Origin: Candidatus Brachythrix odensensis
GTDB lineage: Bacteria; Chloroflexota; Anaerolineae; J036; Brachytrichaceae
Length of the DNA: 64,000 nt
Assembly (NCBI GenBank): GCA_016714465.1
Contig: JADKDT010000004.1
Span: 62,001 to 126,000 of the forward strand
Direction: 5' to 3'
The translations under genes were made by a program, and so were the position numbers. Below are positions 35,801-44,744 of this stretch, in pieces (position 1 is the stretch's first letter; every line of letters starts with the position of its first letter). A model generated the notes under the pieces. It was not told where the DNA came from. It searched no databases and worked only from the letters and a program-made list of their open reading frames with translations.

Positions 35801-36577
35801 CTATTCGAGCTTCGTCAGCACGTCGGCCTCGCCATCCGTGATGGCGATGGTGTGCTCAAAATGGGCAGAGAGTTTACCATCTATCGTCGATACTGTCCAG
35901 AGGTCTTTTTTGACCTTTGTCCCGTAGCGACCCGCGTTGATCATCGGCTCCAACGCGATCGTCATTCCCGGCCGCAGCAACATGCCCTGCCCCGGCTCGC
36001 CATAGTTCAGCAGGCTGAAGCCCTCGTGCAGCTCGCGGCCCACCCCATGGCTGGTGTATTCCCGGATCACACTGAACCCATGCGCCTCGGCCAGCGTCTG
36101 GATCGCATGCCCGATATCTCCGAAACGGTTGCCCTTGCGGGCCACCGCAATCCCAGCATACAAACACTGCTCGGTCACCCGCAGCAGCTCCTGCGCCTGC
36201 GGGCTGATCGTCCCCACCGGCACGGACCAGGCCGTGTCCCCGTGGAATCCTTTGTAGAACGCGCCCACGTCGATTTTCATCACGTCGCCCTCTTTCAGGC
36301 GGCGCGGCCCCGGCAGCCCATGCACGATCTCGTCGTTGACCGACGCGCAGATCGAACCCGGAAACGCCGGCACATCCGGCGCTGATCCGGCCGGCCGGTA
36401 GTTCTTGAACGATGGCGTGCCGCCACCCGCCCGGATCACCCGCTCGGCCACGGCGTCCAACTGAGCGGTGCTCACGCCCGGTCTGACTGCCGCGATCGTC
36501 TCGGCCAGCGCCCGGGCGGCCAGTTTCCCGGCCTCGCGCATCAAGGCCAGCTCGGCCGTCGTCTTCAGCACGATCAT
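35801..36577 (-). CDS. map: Methionine aminopeptidase, type I
   Basis: 258 residues from the ATG at 36577 (MIVLKTTAEL). Metal ligands D103 and D114 lie in KIDVGAFYKGFHGDTAW, with H86 in NDEIVHG as the substrate histidine. SHGVGRELHEG and ALEPM carry the later histidine and glutamate. It removes the initiator Met from nascent proteins. infA, which often follows map, is absent: the 166 bases to rpmJ have no frame resembling IF-1. Confidence 0.95.
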   Translation of the reverse strand: MIVLKTTAELALMREAGKLAARALAETIAAVRPGVSTAQLDAVAERVIRAGGGTPSFKNYRPAGSAPDVPAFPGSICASVNDEIVHGLPGPRRLKEGDVMKIDVGAFYKGFHGDTAWSVPVGTISPQAQELLRVTEQCLYAGIAVARKGNRFGDIGHAIQTLAEAHGFSVIREYTSHGVGRELHEGFSLLNYGEPGQGMLLRPGMTIALEPMINAGRYGTKVKKDLWTVSTIDGKLSAHFEHTIAITDGEADVLTKLE

Positions 36578-36584
36578 GCTCGCC

Positions 36585-37277
36585 TCAGTACAACCCCACC
36601 GACTTGCGGATCTCATCCATCATCAGTCGATGCACATGCTCTACGGTGTGCTCGCCGCTGATCTCAACCAGCAGCCCCTTGCCGCGATAGTAGTCGATCA
36701 AGGGCGCCGTGCTCTTGTTGTAGATTTCGATCCGCCGGCGCTGCGTATCCGGATTGTCATCCGGCCGCCGGTATAGCTCGCCATCGCACACGTCCTGCTT
36801 GCAGCCGTCGCGCGGCGGGAGCGACTCGGAACCGAACACCGCCCCGCACGCCCGGCACGTCCAGCGATGTGTCAAGCGCTCGATCAGCATCGTGTCGCGG
36901 ACTCGGATGAAGGGCACCAGGGTCACCCGTTTGCTGAGATCCCCCAGCACCTGACTCAACGCGTCGGCCTGCGGCACCGTGCGCGGAAAGCCATCCAGAA
37001 TGAAGCCTGCGGCACAATCCGGCTGATCCAGACGGGCCCGCACCATTCCGATCGTCACGTCGTCGGGAACCAGTTCGCCCCGGTCGATGAACGTCTTGGC
37101 CAGCTTGCCCAGCTCTGTGCCATGGCTGATATTCTCGCGGAACAGATCTCCGCTCGAGATATGGGCAATCCCGAGCGCCCGCGACAACAACACGGCCTGG
37201 GTCCCCTTGCCCGCTCCCGGCGCGCCGATCATGATCAGGCCATGCCAGTATGCGCGCAGGTCGACGCGCATCGTCAC
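36585..37277 (-). CDS. adk: Adenylate kinase
   Basis: About 230 residues. The P-loop is GAPGAGKGTQ, GFPRTVPQAD is the AMP-site region, and the long LID carries CRAC plus two later cysteines (CKQDVC), a zinc-type lid. The GTG at 37277 overlaps the secY stop (GTGA) and has GAGGG nine bases upstream; the ATG at 37271 is the alternative. It interconverts AMP, ADP and ATP. Confidence 0.95.
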   Translation of the reverse strand: MTMRVDLRAYWHGLIMIGAPGAGKGTQAVLLSRALGIAHISSGDLFRENISHGTELGKLAKTFIDRGELVPDDVTIGMVRARLDQPDCAAGFILDGFPRTVPQADALSQVLGDLSKRVTLVPFIRVRDTMLIERLTHRWTCRACGAVFGSESLPPRDGCKQDVCDGELYRRPDDNPDTQRRRIEIYNKSTAPLIDYYRGKGLLVEISGEHTVEHVHRLMMDEIRKSVGLY

Positions 37278-38689
37278 TTGATAAAGCCCTCGTAGCGGCG
37301 CATCATCAGCTGCGCCTCAAGCTGTCGCATGGTGTCCAGCACCACGCCTACCACGATCAGCAGGCCCGCGCCCGAGATCAGACTCGAGTTGCGACCCAGC
37401 GGAGCGAGAAAGCCAAGCCCAGGAATATTGTTGCTGAGCAGTTCGAAGATATACGGAAGAATCGCCAATCCGCCCAGGAACAGGGCGCCCACCAGGGTCA
37501 ACCGCCGCATCACCCGCGTCACGAACGTATCCGTCGACTTGCCCGGCCGAATGCCCGGGATGAAGCCACCCTGCTTCTGCAGATTCTCCGCCAGACCCTG
37601 CTGCTGCATCACCACGTCCGTGTAGAAATAGGTGAAGCCGACGACCAGGGTGAAGTACATCACCATGTAGACCACGGTGTTGAACGATGAAGATGCGGTC
37701 GATGACCCGGTGAAGAAGTTCGACACGTCAAATGCGATCTTCTGCACAGTGGCATCCGGACTGTTGACGAAAAAGCTCGCCAATACCGCCGGGAAAACCA
37801 GCATGGCCTGGGCGAAGATCAGCGGAATCATGCCCGTGGAGTTCACCTTGAGCGGGATATGGGTGCCCGATCCACCGAGCATGCGACGGCCGCGCACGCG
37901 CTTGCCATATTGCACCTGGATGCGTCTCTCGCCTTCCTGGATGACGACAATGGTCACCACCATCGCCACGAGGACGACGACCAGGGCGAGCAAAGCCAGA
38001 ATGCGCTGGCCGGTGTCGGGCTGGCCGGTGATGCCCGTGACGAGGCTGAAGAGCAGGCGCGACACGATGCCGCCGAAAATGATGATTGACAGACCCTGAC
38101 CGATGCCCTGCTCGGTGATGAGCTCGCCCAGCCAGATCGCGATCATAGTCCCGGCCGTCATCGTCAGGAGCGTCACCAGCGTCGGCAGAATGTTCTCAGC
38201 CGGCACAAGGCCCCAGTTTGGCAGGACCCGGCCGACACCGCCCGTGACCTGGAAGCCAATCTGCTCGAAGATGTTGACCTGGCCAATCGCGTTGAGCATC
38301 GCCATGGGAACCGTGGCGATATAGGTCAGCCGGTTGATCTTGCGCTTGCCCTGCTCACCTTCCTTGGCCCACTCGGACAGGCGCGGGATGATCGGGACCA
38401 GAAGCTGCACAATAAGCTGGGCGGTCACATAGGGGTACACGCCCATCGCCAACACAGAGAAGTTGGTCACGGCGCCGCCCGACAGCAGGTTGAGGATGCC
38501 GACAAGGTTGCCGAAGCCACCCGCCTGTCCCTGCTCGACCGAGGCCTGGATCTGGCGCAGGACTTCGACGTTGACGCCCGGCACCGGGACATGCGAAATC
38601 AGGCGATAGATCACCAGAATGAATACGGTGAAAAATATCCTGTTTCGCAGCTCAGGGAGAGCGAGCGCATTTCGTAGGGCTTGAAGCAT
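37274..38689 (-). CDS. secY: Preprotein translocase subunit SecY
   Basis: 471 residues with ten membrane helices. FTVFILVIYRLISHVPVPGV is helix 1 leading into the plug, GIGQGLSIIIFGGI lies near helix 5, and the cytoplasmic loop RRIQVQYGKRV is the ribosome/SecA contact. It forms the protein-export channel with SecE and SecG. Standard spc order rplO-secY-adk-map is kept. Confidence 0.97.
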   Translation of the reverse strand: MLQALRNALALPELRNRIFFTVFILVIYRLISHVPVPGVNVEVLRQIQASVEQGQAGGFGNLVGILNLLSGGAVTNFSVLAMGVYPYVTAQLIVQLLVPIIPRLSEWAKEGEQGKRKINRLTYIATVPMAMLNAIGQVNIFEQIGFQVTGGVGRVLPNWGLVPAENILPTLVTLLTMTAGTMIAIWLGELITEQGIGQGLSIIIFGGIVSRLLFSLVTGITGQPDTGQRILALLALVVVLVAMVVTIVVIQEGERRIQVQYGKRVRGRRMLGGSGTHIPLKVNSTGMIPLIFAQAMLVFPAVLASFFVNSPDATVQKIAFDVSNFFTGSSTASSSFNTVVYMVMYFTLVVGFTYFYTDVVMQQQGLAENLQKQGGFIPGIRPGKSTDTFVTRVMRRLTLVGALFLGGLAILPYIFELLSNNIPGLGFLAPLGRNSSLISGAGLLIVVGVVLDTMRQLEAQLMMRRYEGFIK

Positions 38690-38700
38690 GTGCTTATCCG

Positions 38701-38725
38701 ATACGCCGCGCGGGGCGCGGCGTAT
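38701..38725. repeat. Small palindrome between rplO and secY
   Basis: Arms ATACGCCGCG and CGCGGCGTAT pair perfectly across CGGGG. It is the smallest of the intergenic palindromes and lies inside the spc operon, so full termination there is unlikely. Confidence 0.65.
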
Positions 38726-38740
38726 GTGGCGTATTGGGCG

Positions 38741-39223
38741 CTACCGGGTCCGGTAGCCGCCGCGCTTGACCTCGAGCTTGGTTGTCGTGCCGCCCGCCTT
38801 CTCGATCTTCTCTTTGGCGGTCGCGGAGAACTTGTGGGCGGTGACGTTCAGGGCCTTGGCGATGTCGCCATGACCGAGCACGGCCACGTATTTGTCGCTC
38901 GCGTGGGTGAGGCCGGCCTTGATGAGCGTCTCGGGCGTCACAACGTCGCCGGCGCTGAAGCGCTCCTCGAGCGTCGCAACGTTGATCGGCGCATAGTCGA
39001 TCCGAAACGGGTTCTTGAAGCCCTGGCCGCGCGCAAACGGGAGCTTGCGCACGAGCGGAAGCTGGCCACCCTCGAAGTACGGGCCCTTGACCCCGCCGGC
39101 GCGGGACTTCTGGCCTTTCTGGCCACGCCCGGCCGTGCGGCCCTGGCCGGCGGCGATGCCCATGCCCTTGCGCTTGGCGCGATGAAAGGCGCCCTTGGCC
39201 GGTTTGATTTCGTGCAGTTTCAT
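38741..39223 (-). CDS. rplO: 50S ribosomal protein L15
   Basis: 160 residues. The basic glycine-rich N-terminus (RTAGRGQKGQKSRAGG) and FEGGQLPLVRKLPFARG are L15 signatures. It binds 23S rRNA late in assembly and precedes secY. Confidence 0.95.
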   Translation of the reverse strand: MKLHEIKPAKGAFHRAKRKGMGIAAGQGRTAGRGQKGQKSRAGGVKGPYFEGGQLPLVRKLPFARGQGFKNPFRIDYAPINVATLEERFSAGDVVTPETLIKAGLTHASDKYVAVLGHGDIAKALNVTAHKFSATAKEKIEKAGGTTTKLEVKRGGYRTR

Positions 39224-39241
39224 GTGTTCGTTCCGAGTCCG

Positions 39242-39276
39242 GCGATCAGGCGCATCCTGCGGATGCGCCTGATCGC
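39242..39276. repeat. Palindromic element between rpmD and rplO (16-bp perfect arms)
   Basis: GCGATCAGGCGCATCC pairs perfectly with its complement across a TGC triloop. It lacks the CCCGG centre of the main family and has no T-tract. Confidence 0.75.
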
Positions 39277-39289
39277 TGGGCGTGCGCGG

Positions 39290-39484
39290 TTACTTGACCG
39301 CGACCAGGTGCTTGACGGCCTCGATCATCCCACGGACCTGGGGATTGTCGGGGCGGGTGACAGTCTGACCGAGCTTGCTCAGTCCGAGCGCGGCGATGGT
39401 CCGCTTCTGGCGGATCGAATAGCCGATCGCGCTCTTGACCCAGGTGACGGTGACGGCCTTGTTAGGGCTGGCTGTTTCGGACAT
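39290..39484 (-). CDS. rpmD: 50S ribosomal protein L30
   Basis: 64 residues from the ATG at 39484 (MSETASPNK). VKSAIGYSIRQKRTIAALGL and the NPQVRGMIEAVKHLV end are L30. Its start overlaps the end of rpsE by 23 bases. The longer upstream frame is rpsE sequence in another frame. Confidence 0.93.
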   Translation of the reverse strand: MSETASPNKAVTVTWVKSAIGYSIRQKRTIAALGLSKLGQTVTRPDNPQVRGMIEAVKHLVAVK

Positions 39485-40067
39485 TCGCGCGCCTCCAGAA
39501 TGGCGAAACGTCGGCGACATCCTTGCCCCGGCGCTTGGCCTCTTCGTTGATGTTCTTCAACTGCTGCAGACCCTTCAGGGTCGCGAACGTCGAGTTCAGC
39601 TTGCTCGAGGACCCGAGCTGCTTTGTCAGCACGTCCTTGATGCCGGCCGCCTGCAAGACCGCCCGCACGCCGCCACCGGCAATAATGCCAGTTCCGGGCG
39701 AGGCCGGCTTGAGCAGCACAACCGCGCCGCCATGCTTGGTCAGGACTTCATGCGCGATCGTGTTGTCGAGCATGTTGACCGCCTGCATGTTGTTGCGCGC
39801 CCGCTCGGTCGCCTTCTTGATGGCATCCTGCACGGAGCGCGCCTTGCCGGCCCCCAGACCGACGTGGCCGTTGTTGTCGCCGACAACCAACAGCGCGCGC
39901 AACGCAAAGCGACGCCCGCCCTTGATGACTTTGGCCACCCGGGCGATATCAACGACCTTGGTGTCCAGCTCGGGCTTGCCATCAGACGGCCCGCCCGGGC
40001 CGCCTGGCCCGCCGCGGCGGTCGCGGCGATCGCCGCGGTTGAACTGCTGCCTTCTTTCCATGTTCAT
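39462..40067 (-). CDS. rpsE: 30S ribosomal protein S5
   Basis: 201 residues. A basic Gly/Arg/Pro N-terminal extension of about 30 residues precedes the S5 core (VVDIARVAKVIKGGRRFA and GHVGLGAGKARSV). The protein contributes to decoding accuracy. Order rplR-rpsE-rpmD-rplO is standard. Confidence 0.96.
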   Translation of the reverse strand: MNMERRQQFNRGDRRDRRGGPGGPGGPSDGKPELDTKVVDIARVAKVIKGGRRFALRALLVVGDNNGHVGLGAGKARSVQDAIKKATERARNNMQAVNMLDNTIAHEVLTKHGGAVVLLKPASPGTGIIAGGGVRAVLQAAGIKDVLTKQLGSSSKLNSTFATLKGLQQLKNINEEAKRRGKDVADVSPFWRRANVRNSQP

Positions 40068-40103
40068 CTCAGTGCGCGCGCCGGCGGGGCCGGCAGGCGC
40101 GGT

Positions 40104-40463
40104 CTAGAACTCCAAACCACCTGCGCGCGCGCCATCGGCCACAGCCTTGACGCGCCCGTGATAAAGGTAACCCGCGCGGTCGAAGACGACCTTCTTGATG
40201 TCCTTGGCCACCGCGCGCTCGGCGATGAGCTTGCCAATCGCGGATGCTTCCTGCACCTTGGTCAGCTTGCCCATGTCCTTGATCGCCTGGTCCAGGCTGG
40301 AAGCCGCGGCATGGGTGTGCCCGGCGACATCGTCGATGAGTTGGGCGTACATGTGCTCGTTGCTGCGAAACACATTCAGCCGGAGACGCGCAGGGGTGCC
40401 ATGCACCTTGGCCCGCACACGGCGGCGGCGGCGTTCCCTGGAGTTTTCTGTATGTTTAGGCAT
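40104..40463 (-). CDS. rplR: 50S ribosomal protein L18
   Basis: 119 residues. RRVRAKVHGTPARLRLNVFR and the C-terminal VVFDRAGYLYHGRVKAVADG are L18, the 5S rRNA-binding protein. Confidence 0.96.
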   Translation of the reverse strand: MPKHTENSRERRRRRVRAKVHGTPARLRLNVFRSNEHMYAQLIDDVAGHTHAAASSLDQAIKDMGKLTKVQEASAIGKLIAERAVAKDIKKVVFDRAGYLYHGRVKAVADGARAGGLEF

Positions 40464-40494
40464 CTTGAATCCCTTTCCCGATCACAGGCATCGC

Positions 40495-41057
40495 CTACTT
40501 GGCGCCCTTGCCTGTCTTGCCGGCCTTGCCCGCCTTGCGGCGAATGACCTCGCCCATGTACTTGATGCCCTTCCCCTTGTACGGCTCGGGCGGGCGGAGC
40601 TTGCGAATCTGGGCGGCCGTCTCGCCTACCAGTTCTTTGTCGATGCCGCTGATCGTGATGCGGCGCGTCTTCGCGTCAGTCGCAAAGCTGATCCCGGCCG
40701 GGGCCGGAAGTGCACCGTATGCGAAAACCCCAGGAAGAGCTCGAGATCCTTGCCCTTCATTTCAGCGCGGTAACCCACGCTGTCCTGAGTGATTTCCAGG
40801 ATTTTGCTGAAGCCATCCGACACGCCCACAACCATGTTGTTGAGCAGCGACCGGCTCAGGCCGTGCAGCGAGCGCTGTTCGCGCTCATCCGAGCCGCGGG
40901 CGACCGTGGTCACCCCGCCATCGACTTTGATCGTCATACGCGGGTCGAAGGATCGCTTCAACTCGCCCTTTGCGCCCTTGACCGTGACCGTCGCGCCGTC
41001 GACTTTGATGTCGACGCCCTTGGGCACCGTGATGGGCATCTTTCCAATCCGGGACAT
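40495..41057 (-). CDS. rplF: 50S ribosomal protein L6 (one frameshift)
   Basis: MSRIGKMPITVPKGVDIKVD begins a normal L6. One missing C near 40708 breaks the frame after LFLGFSHTVHF. Restoring it gives a PAPAGISFATD continuation, then PPEPYKGKGIKYMGE, the L6 C-terminal signature, ending at the TAG at 40495-40497. As read literally the protein is a 143-residue truncation. An isolated consensus error is the likely cause. Confidence 0.93.
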
Positions 41058-41107
41058 AGATTACCTCTACTACGCTTCGTAGCCGGCATTCGCAAGCGAA
41101 CGCAAGG

Positions 41108-41512
41108 CTAATACACGTAACACAATACTTCGCCACCCACGCCCAGGCGGCGGGCCTGATTGCCGGTGATAACGCCCTTGGGCGTCGATAGGACCGCGAT
41201 ACCGATGCCGTTGAGCACCCGCGGAATCTCGTCTTTGCCGCAATACATGCGGCGGCCGGGCTTGCTGATCCGGCGCAAATTTGTCACAACCGCTTTGCGC
41301 GCGCGGCGCTCGCCGACGTAGCGCAACGTCAGGGACAGCGACTTGCGCGGCCCGCTCTCGACTGCCGCGACCGCCTCGAGATAACCCTCTTCCTTGAGGA
41401 TCTCGGCGACGCGCGCGTTGAGCGCGCTGGCAGGCACGGCTACCGTCGGATGACCGACGGCCGAAGCGTTCTTGATGCGGGTGAGCATATCGCCCAGTGT
41501 GTCCGAAACCAT
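41108..41512 (-). CDS. rpsH: 30S ribosomal protein S8
   Basis: 134 residues. DTLGDMLTRIKNAS at the N-terminus and STPKGVITGNQARRLGVGG near the C-terminus are S8 signatures. It binds helix 21 of 16S rRNA and in other bacteria represses the spc operon. Confidence 0.96.
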   Translation of the reverse strand: MVSDTLGDMLTRIKNASAVGHPTVAVPASALNARVAEILKEEGYLEAVAAVESGPRKSLSLTLRYVGERRARKAVVTNLRRISKPGRRMYCGKDEIPRVLNGIGIAVLSTPKGVITGNQARRLGVGGEVLCYVY

Positions 41513-41525
41513 GCTTCTCCTTCGC

Positions 41526-41708
41526 CTACCAGGACGCCTTGCGCACGCCAGGGATGAGTCCGCTCAGCGCCATCTCGCGGAAGACGATGCGGGACACGCC
41601 GAACTTGCGCATGTAGCCGCGCGCGCGGCCCGAAACCATGCAGCGGTTGCGGATGCGAACTTTGAACTTGCGGCGCTGCTCTCGATACAGTTGACAGGTC
41701 TTGGCCAT
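41526..41708 (-). CDS. rpsN: 30S ribosomal protein S14, short cysteine-poor form
   Basis: 60 residues, the length of the zinc-type S14. Of the CxxC-CxxC zinc ligands only one cysteine remains in RNRCMVSGRARGY, and the second pair is replaced in FGVSRIVFRE. The ending SGLIPGVRKASW resembles the zinc-free long form. So this is a short zinc-independent S14. It lies 13 bases after rpsH's upstream neighbour rplE in normal spc order. Confidence 0.92.
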   Translation of the reverse strand: MAKTCQLYREQRRKFKVRIRNRCMVSGRARGYMRKFGVSRIVFREMALSGLIPGVRKASW

Positions 41709-41758
41709 TGTTGTTTCTCAGCTTTGCCCGTCCCTCGCCAATCCGGCGAAGGGCGGGA

Positions 41759-42319
41759 CTATCTTCCTTCTTTCCCTGGCTTGGCGAATGGCATGCCGAA
41801 CTGCCGAAGCAGCTCGCGCCCTTCATCGTCGGTCTTGGCCGACGTCACAATGATTACTTCCAGCCCGCGCAGCTTGTCGATCTTGTCGTACTCGATCTCC
41901 GGGAAGATCAACTGCTCTTTGACCCCGAGCGTGTAGTTACCGCGCCCGTCAAAGGTGTCCGGCGAAACGCCCCGGAAGTCGCGCATCCGAGGAAGCGCCA
42001 GGTTAACCAGGCGGTCCAGGAAGTCATACATCCGGGCCCCGCGCAGGGTCACCTTCACCCCGACCGGGCGGCCTTCGCGCAGTTTGAAATTGGCGATCGA
42101 CTTGCGGGCCAGAACCACCACCGGCTTCTGCCCGGCGATCTGAGCCATATCCTTGACCGCAAAGTCAACGGCCTTCGGATTGTCGTTGGTCTCGCGACCG
42201 ATCCCGCTGTTCAGGACGATCTTCTCGACCTTGGGCACCTGCATCGCGTTCGAGTAACCGAACAGCTTGACCAGGGCCGGGCGGACTTCATCCGCGTATT
42301 TTTTGTGAAGGTCTGCCAT
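41759..42319 (-). CDS. rplE: 50S ribosomal protein L5
   Basis: 186 residues. KVEKIVLNSGIGRETNDNPK and GVKEQLIFPEIEYDKIDK are L5 signatures. It binds 5S rRNA and contacts the P-site tRNA. Confidence 0.96.
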   Translation of the reverse strand: MADLHKKYADEVRPALVKLFGYSNAMQVPKVEKIVLNSGIGRETNDNPKAVDFAVKDMAQIAGQKPVVVLARKSIANFKLREGRPVGVKVTLRGARMYDFLDRLVNLALPRMRDFRGVSPDTFDGRGNYTLGVKEQLIFPEIEYDKIDKLRGLEVIIVTSAKTDDEGRELLRQFGMPFAKPGKEGR

Positions 42320-42321
42320 GG

Positions 42322-42636
42322 CTACCCAATGACCTCATCATGCTTGTTCGAAAAGCGCTTCTTCTCGCCGTTTTCGATCAGATAGTTCACCCGGGTGGCC
42401 TTGCCGCTGGGGGTGATGAGCTTGACGTTCGACACGTCGATGGGCATCTCCACCTTGACCAGGCCGGTCTGCGTCGCGCGCAGATTCGCCGAGCGCTGGC
42501 GCTGATGCTTCTCGACCTCGTTCACCCCGCGCACCACGACCTTGTTCTTGGCGGGGATCGTCCGCACCACTTCGCCGCGCTTGCCGCGATCATTGCCATT
42601 CAGCACGATCACGGTATCGCCTTTCTTGATTTTCAT
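42322..42636 (-). CDS. rplX: 50S ribosomal protein L24
   Basis: 104 residues. The KOW motif KKGDTVIVLNGNDRGKRGEV stands at the N-terminus. It is an assembly initiator of the large subunit. The start overlaps the rplN stop (TGATG). Confidence 0.95.
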   Translation of the reverse strand: MKIKKGDTVIVLNGNDRGKRGEVVRTIPAKNKVVVRGVNEVEKHQRQRSANLRATQTGLVKVEMPIDVSNVKLITPSGKATRVNYLIENGEKKRFSNKHDEVIG

Positions 42637-43007
42637 CAGAGTACCTCCGGCGCGAGCGAGATGATCTTCATGAAGCCGCGCTCGCGCAATTCACGCGCCA
42701 CCGGCCCAAAGATGCGCGTCCCGCGCGGGTTCTCGCCGTCCTCGGCCAGGATCACCGCCGCGTTGTCATCGAAGCGGATGTATGACCCGTCGGCGCGGCG
42801 ATACTCCTTCTTGACCCGGACGATGACGGCCTTGACGACGCTCGACTTCTTGACATCGGCGGTCGGGCTGGCCGACTTCACCGTGGCCACGATCACATCG
42901 CCGACAGCGCCGTAGCGGCGCCTGTCGCCGCCGCGCACCTGAATGCACAGCAGCTCCTTCGCGCCGGTATTGTCTGCAACCTGCAGACGAGATTCCTGCT
43001 GAATCAT
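42636..43007 (-). CDS. rplN: 50S ribosomal protein L14
   Basis: 123 residues. MIQQESRLQVADNTGAKELL and DDNAAVILAEDGENPRGTRI are highly conserved in L14. It sits at the factor-binding face of the 50S subunit. Confidence 0.97.
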   Translation of the reverse strand: MIQQESRLQVADNTGAKELLCIQVRGGDRRRYGAVGDVIVATVKSASPTADVKKSSVVKAVIVRVKKEYRRADGSYIRFDDNAAVILAEDGENPRGTRIFGPVARELRERGFMKIISLAPEVL

Positions 43008-43009
43008 CG

Positions 43010-43267
43010 CTAGTCTCCCTTCTTGATCACTTGCACGAGCGCCCAGCGCTTGTTGGCGCTGATCGGCTTCGTTTCGATGATCTCGACGGTGTCGCCTTGC
43101 TTGGCCGTTCCGGTGTCATCGTGGGCCTGGTAGCGCTTGCTGCGCCGCAGAACCTTCTTGTAGAGCGGATGCCGAATGCTGCGCTCCACGTTCACGACGA
43201 TCGTCTTTTCCATCTTGTCGCTGACTACGACGCCGATCAACCGGCGGCGGCGATCTTCGCTGCTCAT
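43010..43267 (-). CDS. rpsQ: 30S ribosomal protein S17
   Basis: 85 residues. LIGVVVSDKMEKTIVVNVER and GDTVEIIETKPISANKRW are S17 signatures. The ATG overlaps the rpmC stop by four bases. Confidence 0.96.
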   Translation of the reverse strand: MSSEDRRRRLIGVVVSDKMEKTIVVNVERSIRHPLYKKVLRRSKRYQAHDDTGTAKQGDTVEIIETKPISANKRWALVQVIKKGD

Positions 43268-43500
43268 TTCGCACCTCCAGCCAGCGGCTGCGCCGCCGCC
43301 TGCAACTGGGCCGCCAGTTCGCGCTGGCGCAGAATGGTCTTCATCTTGGCGATATTCCGCCGCACATGACGAATCCCATTCGTATCCTTGAGTTGACCTG
43401 ACGCCCGTTGAAATCGAAGGTTGAAAAGCTCGCGATAACTATCCTCGAGCTTGGCCTTGATTTCGGGGGACTGCATCCCGGCGATCTCCTTCGCTTCCAT
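43264..43500 (-). CDS. rpmC: 50S ribosomal protein L29
   Basis: 78 residues. LEDSYRELFNLRFQRASGQL and HVRRNIAKMKTILRQRE define L29, near the peptide exit tunnel. The C-terminus is slightly extended with Ala/Gln. Confidence 0.95.
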   Translation of the reverse strand: MEAKEIAGMQSPEIKAKLEDSYRELFNLRFQRASGQLKDTNGIRHVRRNIAKMKTILRQRELAAQLQAAAQPLAGGAK

Positions 43501-43578
43501 GGTTTCCTTGTCGCGATCAGGGACTCCCGATGACGATCGTGTTCACGATGCGCCTTCGGGAATCTCCGACCATTCCGG

Positions 43579-43995
43579 CTATCCCTGCGCTTCCTTAGAC
43601 ACGAATTGGGCCTTGATCGGCAGCTTGTAAGCAGCCTGCACCAACGCCACTTTCGCGATCTCAGCGGTGACACCCGATACTTCAAACATCACCCGGCCCG
43701 GCTTGACCACCGCCACCCAGTGATCGACCGAGCCCTTGCCCTTGCCCATCCGGGTCTCGGCGGGCTTGGCCGTAATCGGCTTGTCCGGGAAGATGCGAAT
43801 CCACATCTTGCCGCGCCGTTTCATTTCGCGCACGATCACGCGCCGAACTGCCTCGATCTGGCGGGCAGTCACCCAACCCGGCTCGATGGCCTGCAGGCCA
43901 TAATCACCCGCAGTCACTTCAACGCCGCCCTTGGCCTTGCCGGTCATCCGGCCGCGTTGCTGCTTGCGGAACTTCACTCTTTTCGGCATCAACAT
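43579..43995 (-). CDS. rplP: 50S ribosomal protein L16
   Basis: 138 residues. MPKRVKFRKQQRGRM (the second Met), GLQAIEPGWVTARQIEAVRR and MGKGKGSVDHWVAVVKPG are L16 signatures. It supports tRNA positioning near the peptidyl transferase centre. 78 bases separate it from rpmC. Confidence 0.96.
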   Translation of the reverse strand: MLMPKRVKFRKQQRGRMTGKAKGGVEVTAGDYGLQAIEPGWVTARQIEAVRRVIVREMKRRGKMWIRIFPDKPITAKPAETRMGKGKGSVDHWVAVVKPGRVMFEVSGVTAEIAKVALVQAAYKLPIKAQFVSKEAQG

Positions 43996-44007
43996 GATTT
44001 GCCTCTT

Positions 44008-44706
44008 TTACCGCTGTTCCTTCGCGGGCGCCTGCTGCGTGCGCGACGGCCGCGACAGTTCCTCGCGCGGCAGATCGGGCAGCACGTCACCCTTGTAGAT
44101 CCACACTTTCACACCGATCTGGCCGAAGGTCGTCAGCGCTTCGCCCTTGGCGAAGTCGATGTCGGCCCGCAGCGTGCTGCGCGGAATCCGGCCTTCCATG
44201 ACCTTGTCGGTGCGCTTCATGTCCGAGCCGTTTAGCCGGCCGGCCACTTCGATCTTGACGCCCAGGGCGCCCCGCTGCATCGTCGCCTGAGCGGCCTTGC
44301 GCATCGCCCGCATGTGCGGGATACGGCGCTCGAGCTGCTGGGCGATGTTGTCAGCCACCAGCGCCGACACAAGGTCGGGCTTGGTGATCTCGTTGATATC
44401 GAGCTTGACCTTCTTCATGGTCAACCGCTCGATCCCCTCGCGCAGGCTCTTGACCGCCGCGCCTTTGCGCCCGATCACAACGCCCGGGCGGGCGGTGTGC
44501 ACGGTCACATGCAGCTGATTCGGCGGGAAGCGCTCGATGATGATGTCGCTCACCCCGGCCTTCTCCATCTCGCGCATCAGATACTTGCGCAGGTCATAGT
44601 CCTCTTTCAGGAGCTTCGTGTAGTCGCGCTTGGGCGCAAACCACTTGCTCTTCCAGTCGCGAATGATCCCGATCCGGAAGCCGTAAGGATGTACTTTTCG
44701 TCCCAT
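44008..44706 (-). CDS. rpsC: 30S ribosomal protein S3
   Basis: 232 residues from the ATG at 44706 (MGRKVHPYGFRIGI). The KH domain has VHTARPGVVIGRKGAAVKSL, and the C-terminal S3 domain has GALGVKIEVAGRLNGSDM. It lines the mRNA entry tunnel. The frame extends upstream over rplV sequence, which I exclude. Confidence 0.96.
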   Translation of the reverse strand: MGRKVHPYGFRIGIIRDWKSKWFAPKRDYTKLLKEDYDLRKYLMREMEKAGVSDIIIERFPPNQLHVTVHTARPGVVIGRKGAAVKSLREGIERLTMKKVKLDINEITKPDLVSALVADNIAQQLERRIPHMRAMRKAAQATMQRGALGVKIEVAGRLNGSDMKRTDKVMEGRIPRSTLRADIDFAKGEALTTFGQIGVKVWIYKGDVLPDLPREELSRPSRTQQAPAKEQR

Positions 44707-44744
44707 GTGTGTTGCCTTCGGCGCGACTGCCCGCGCCGTATCGG

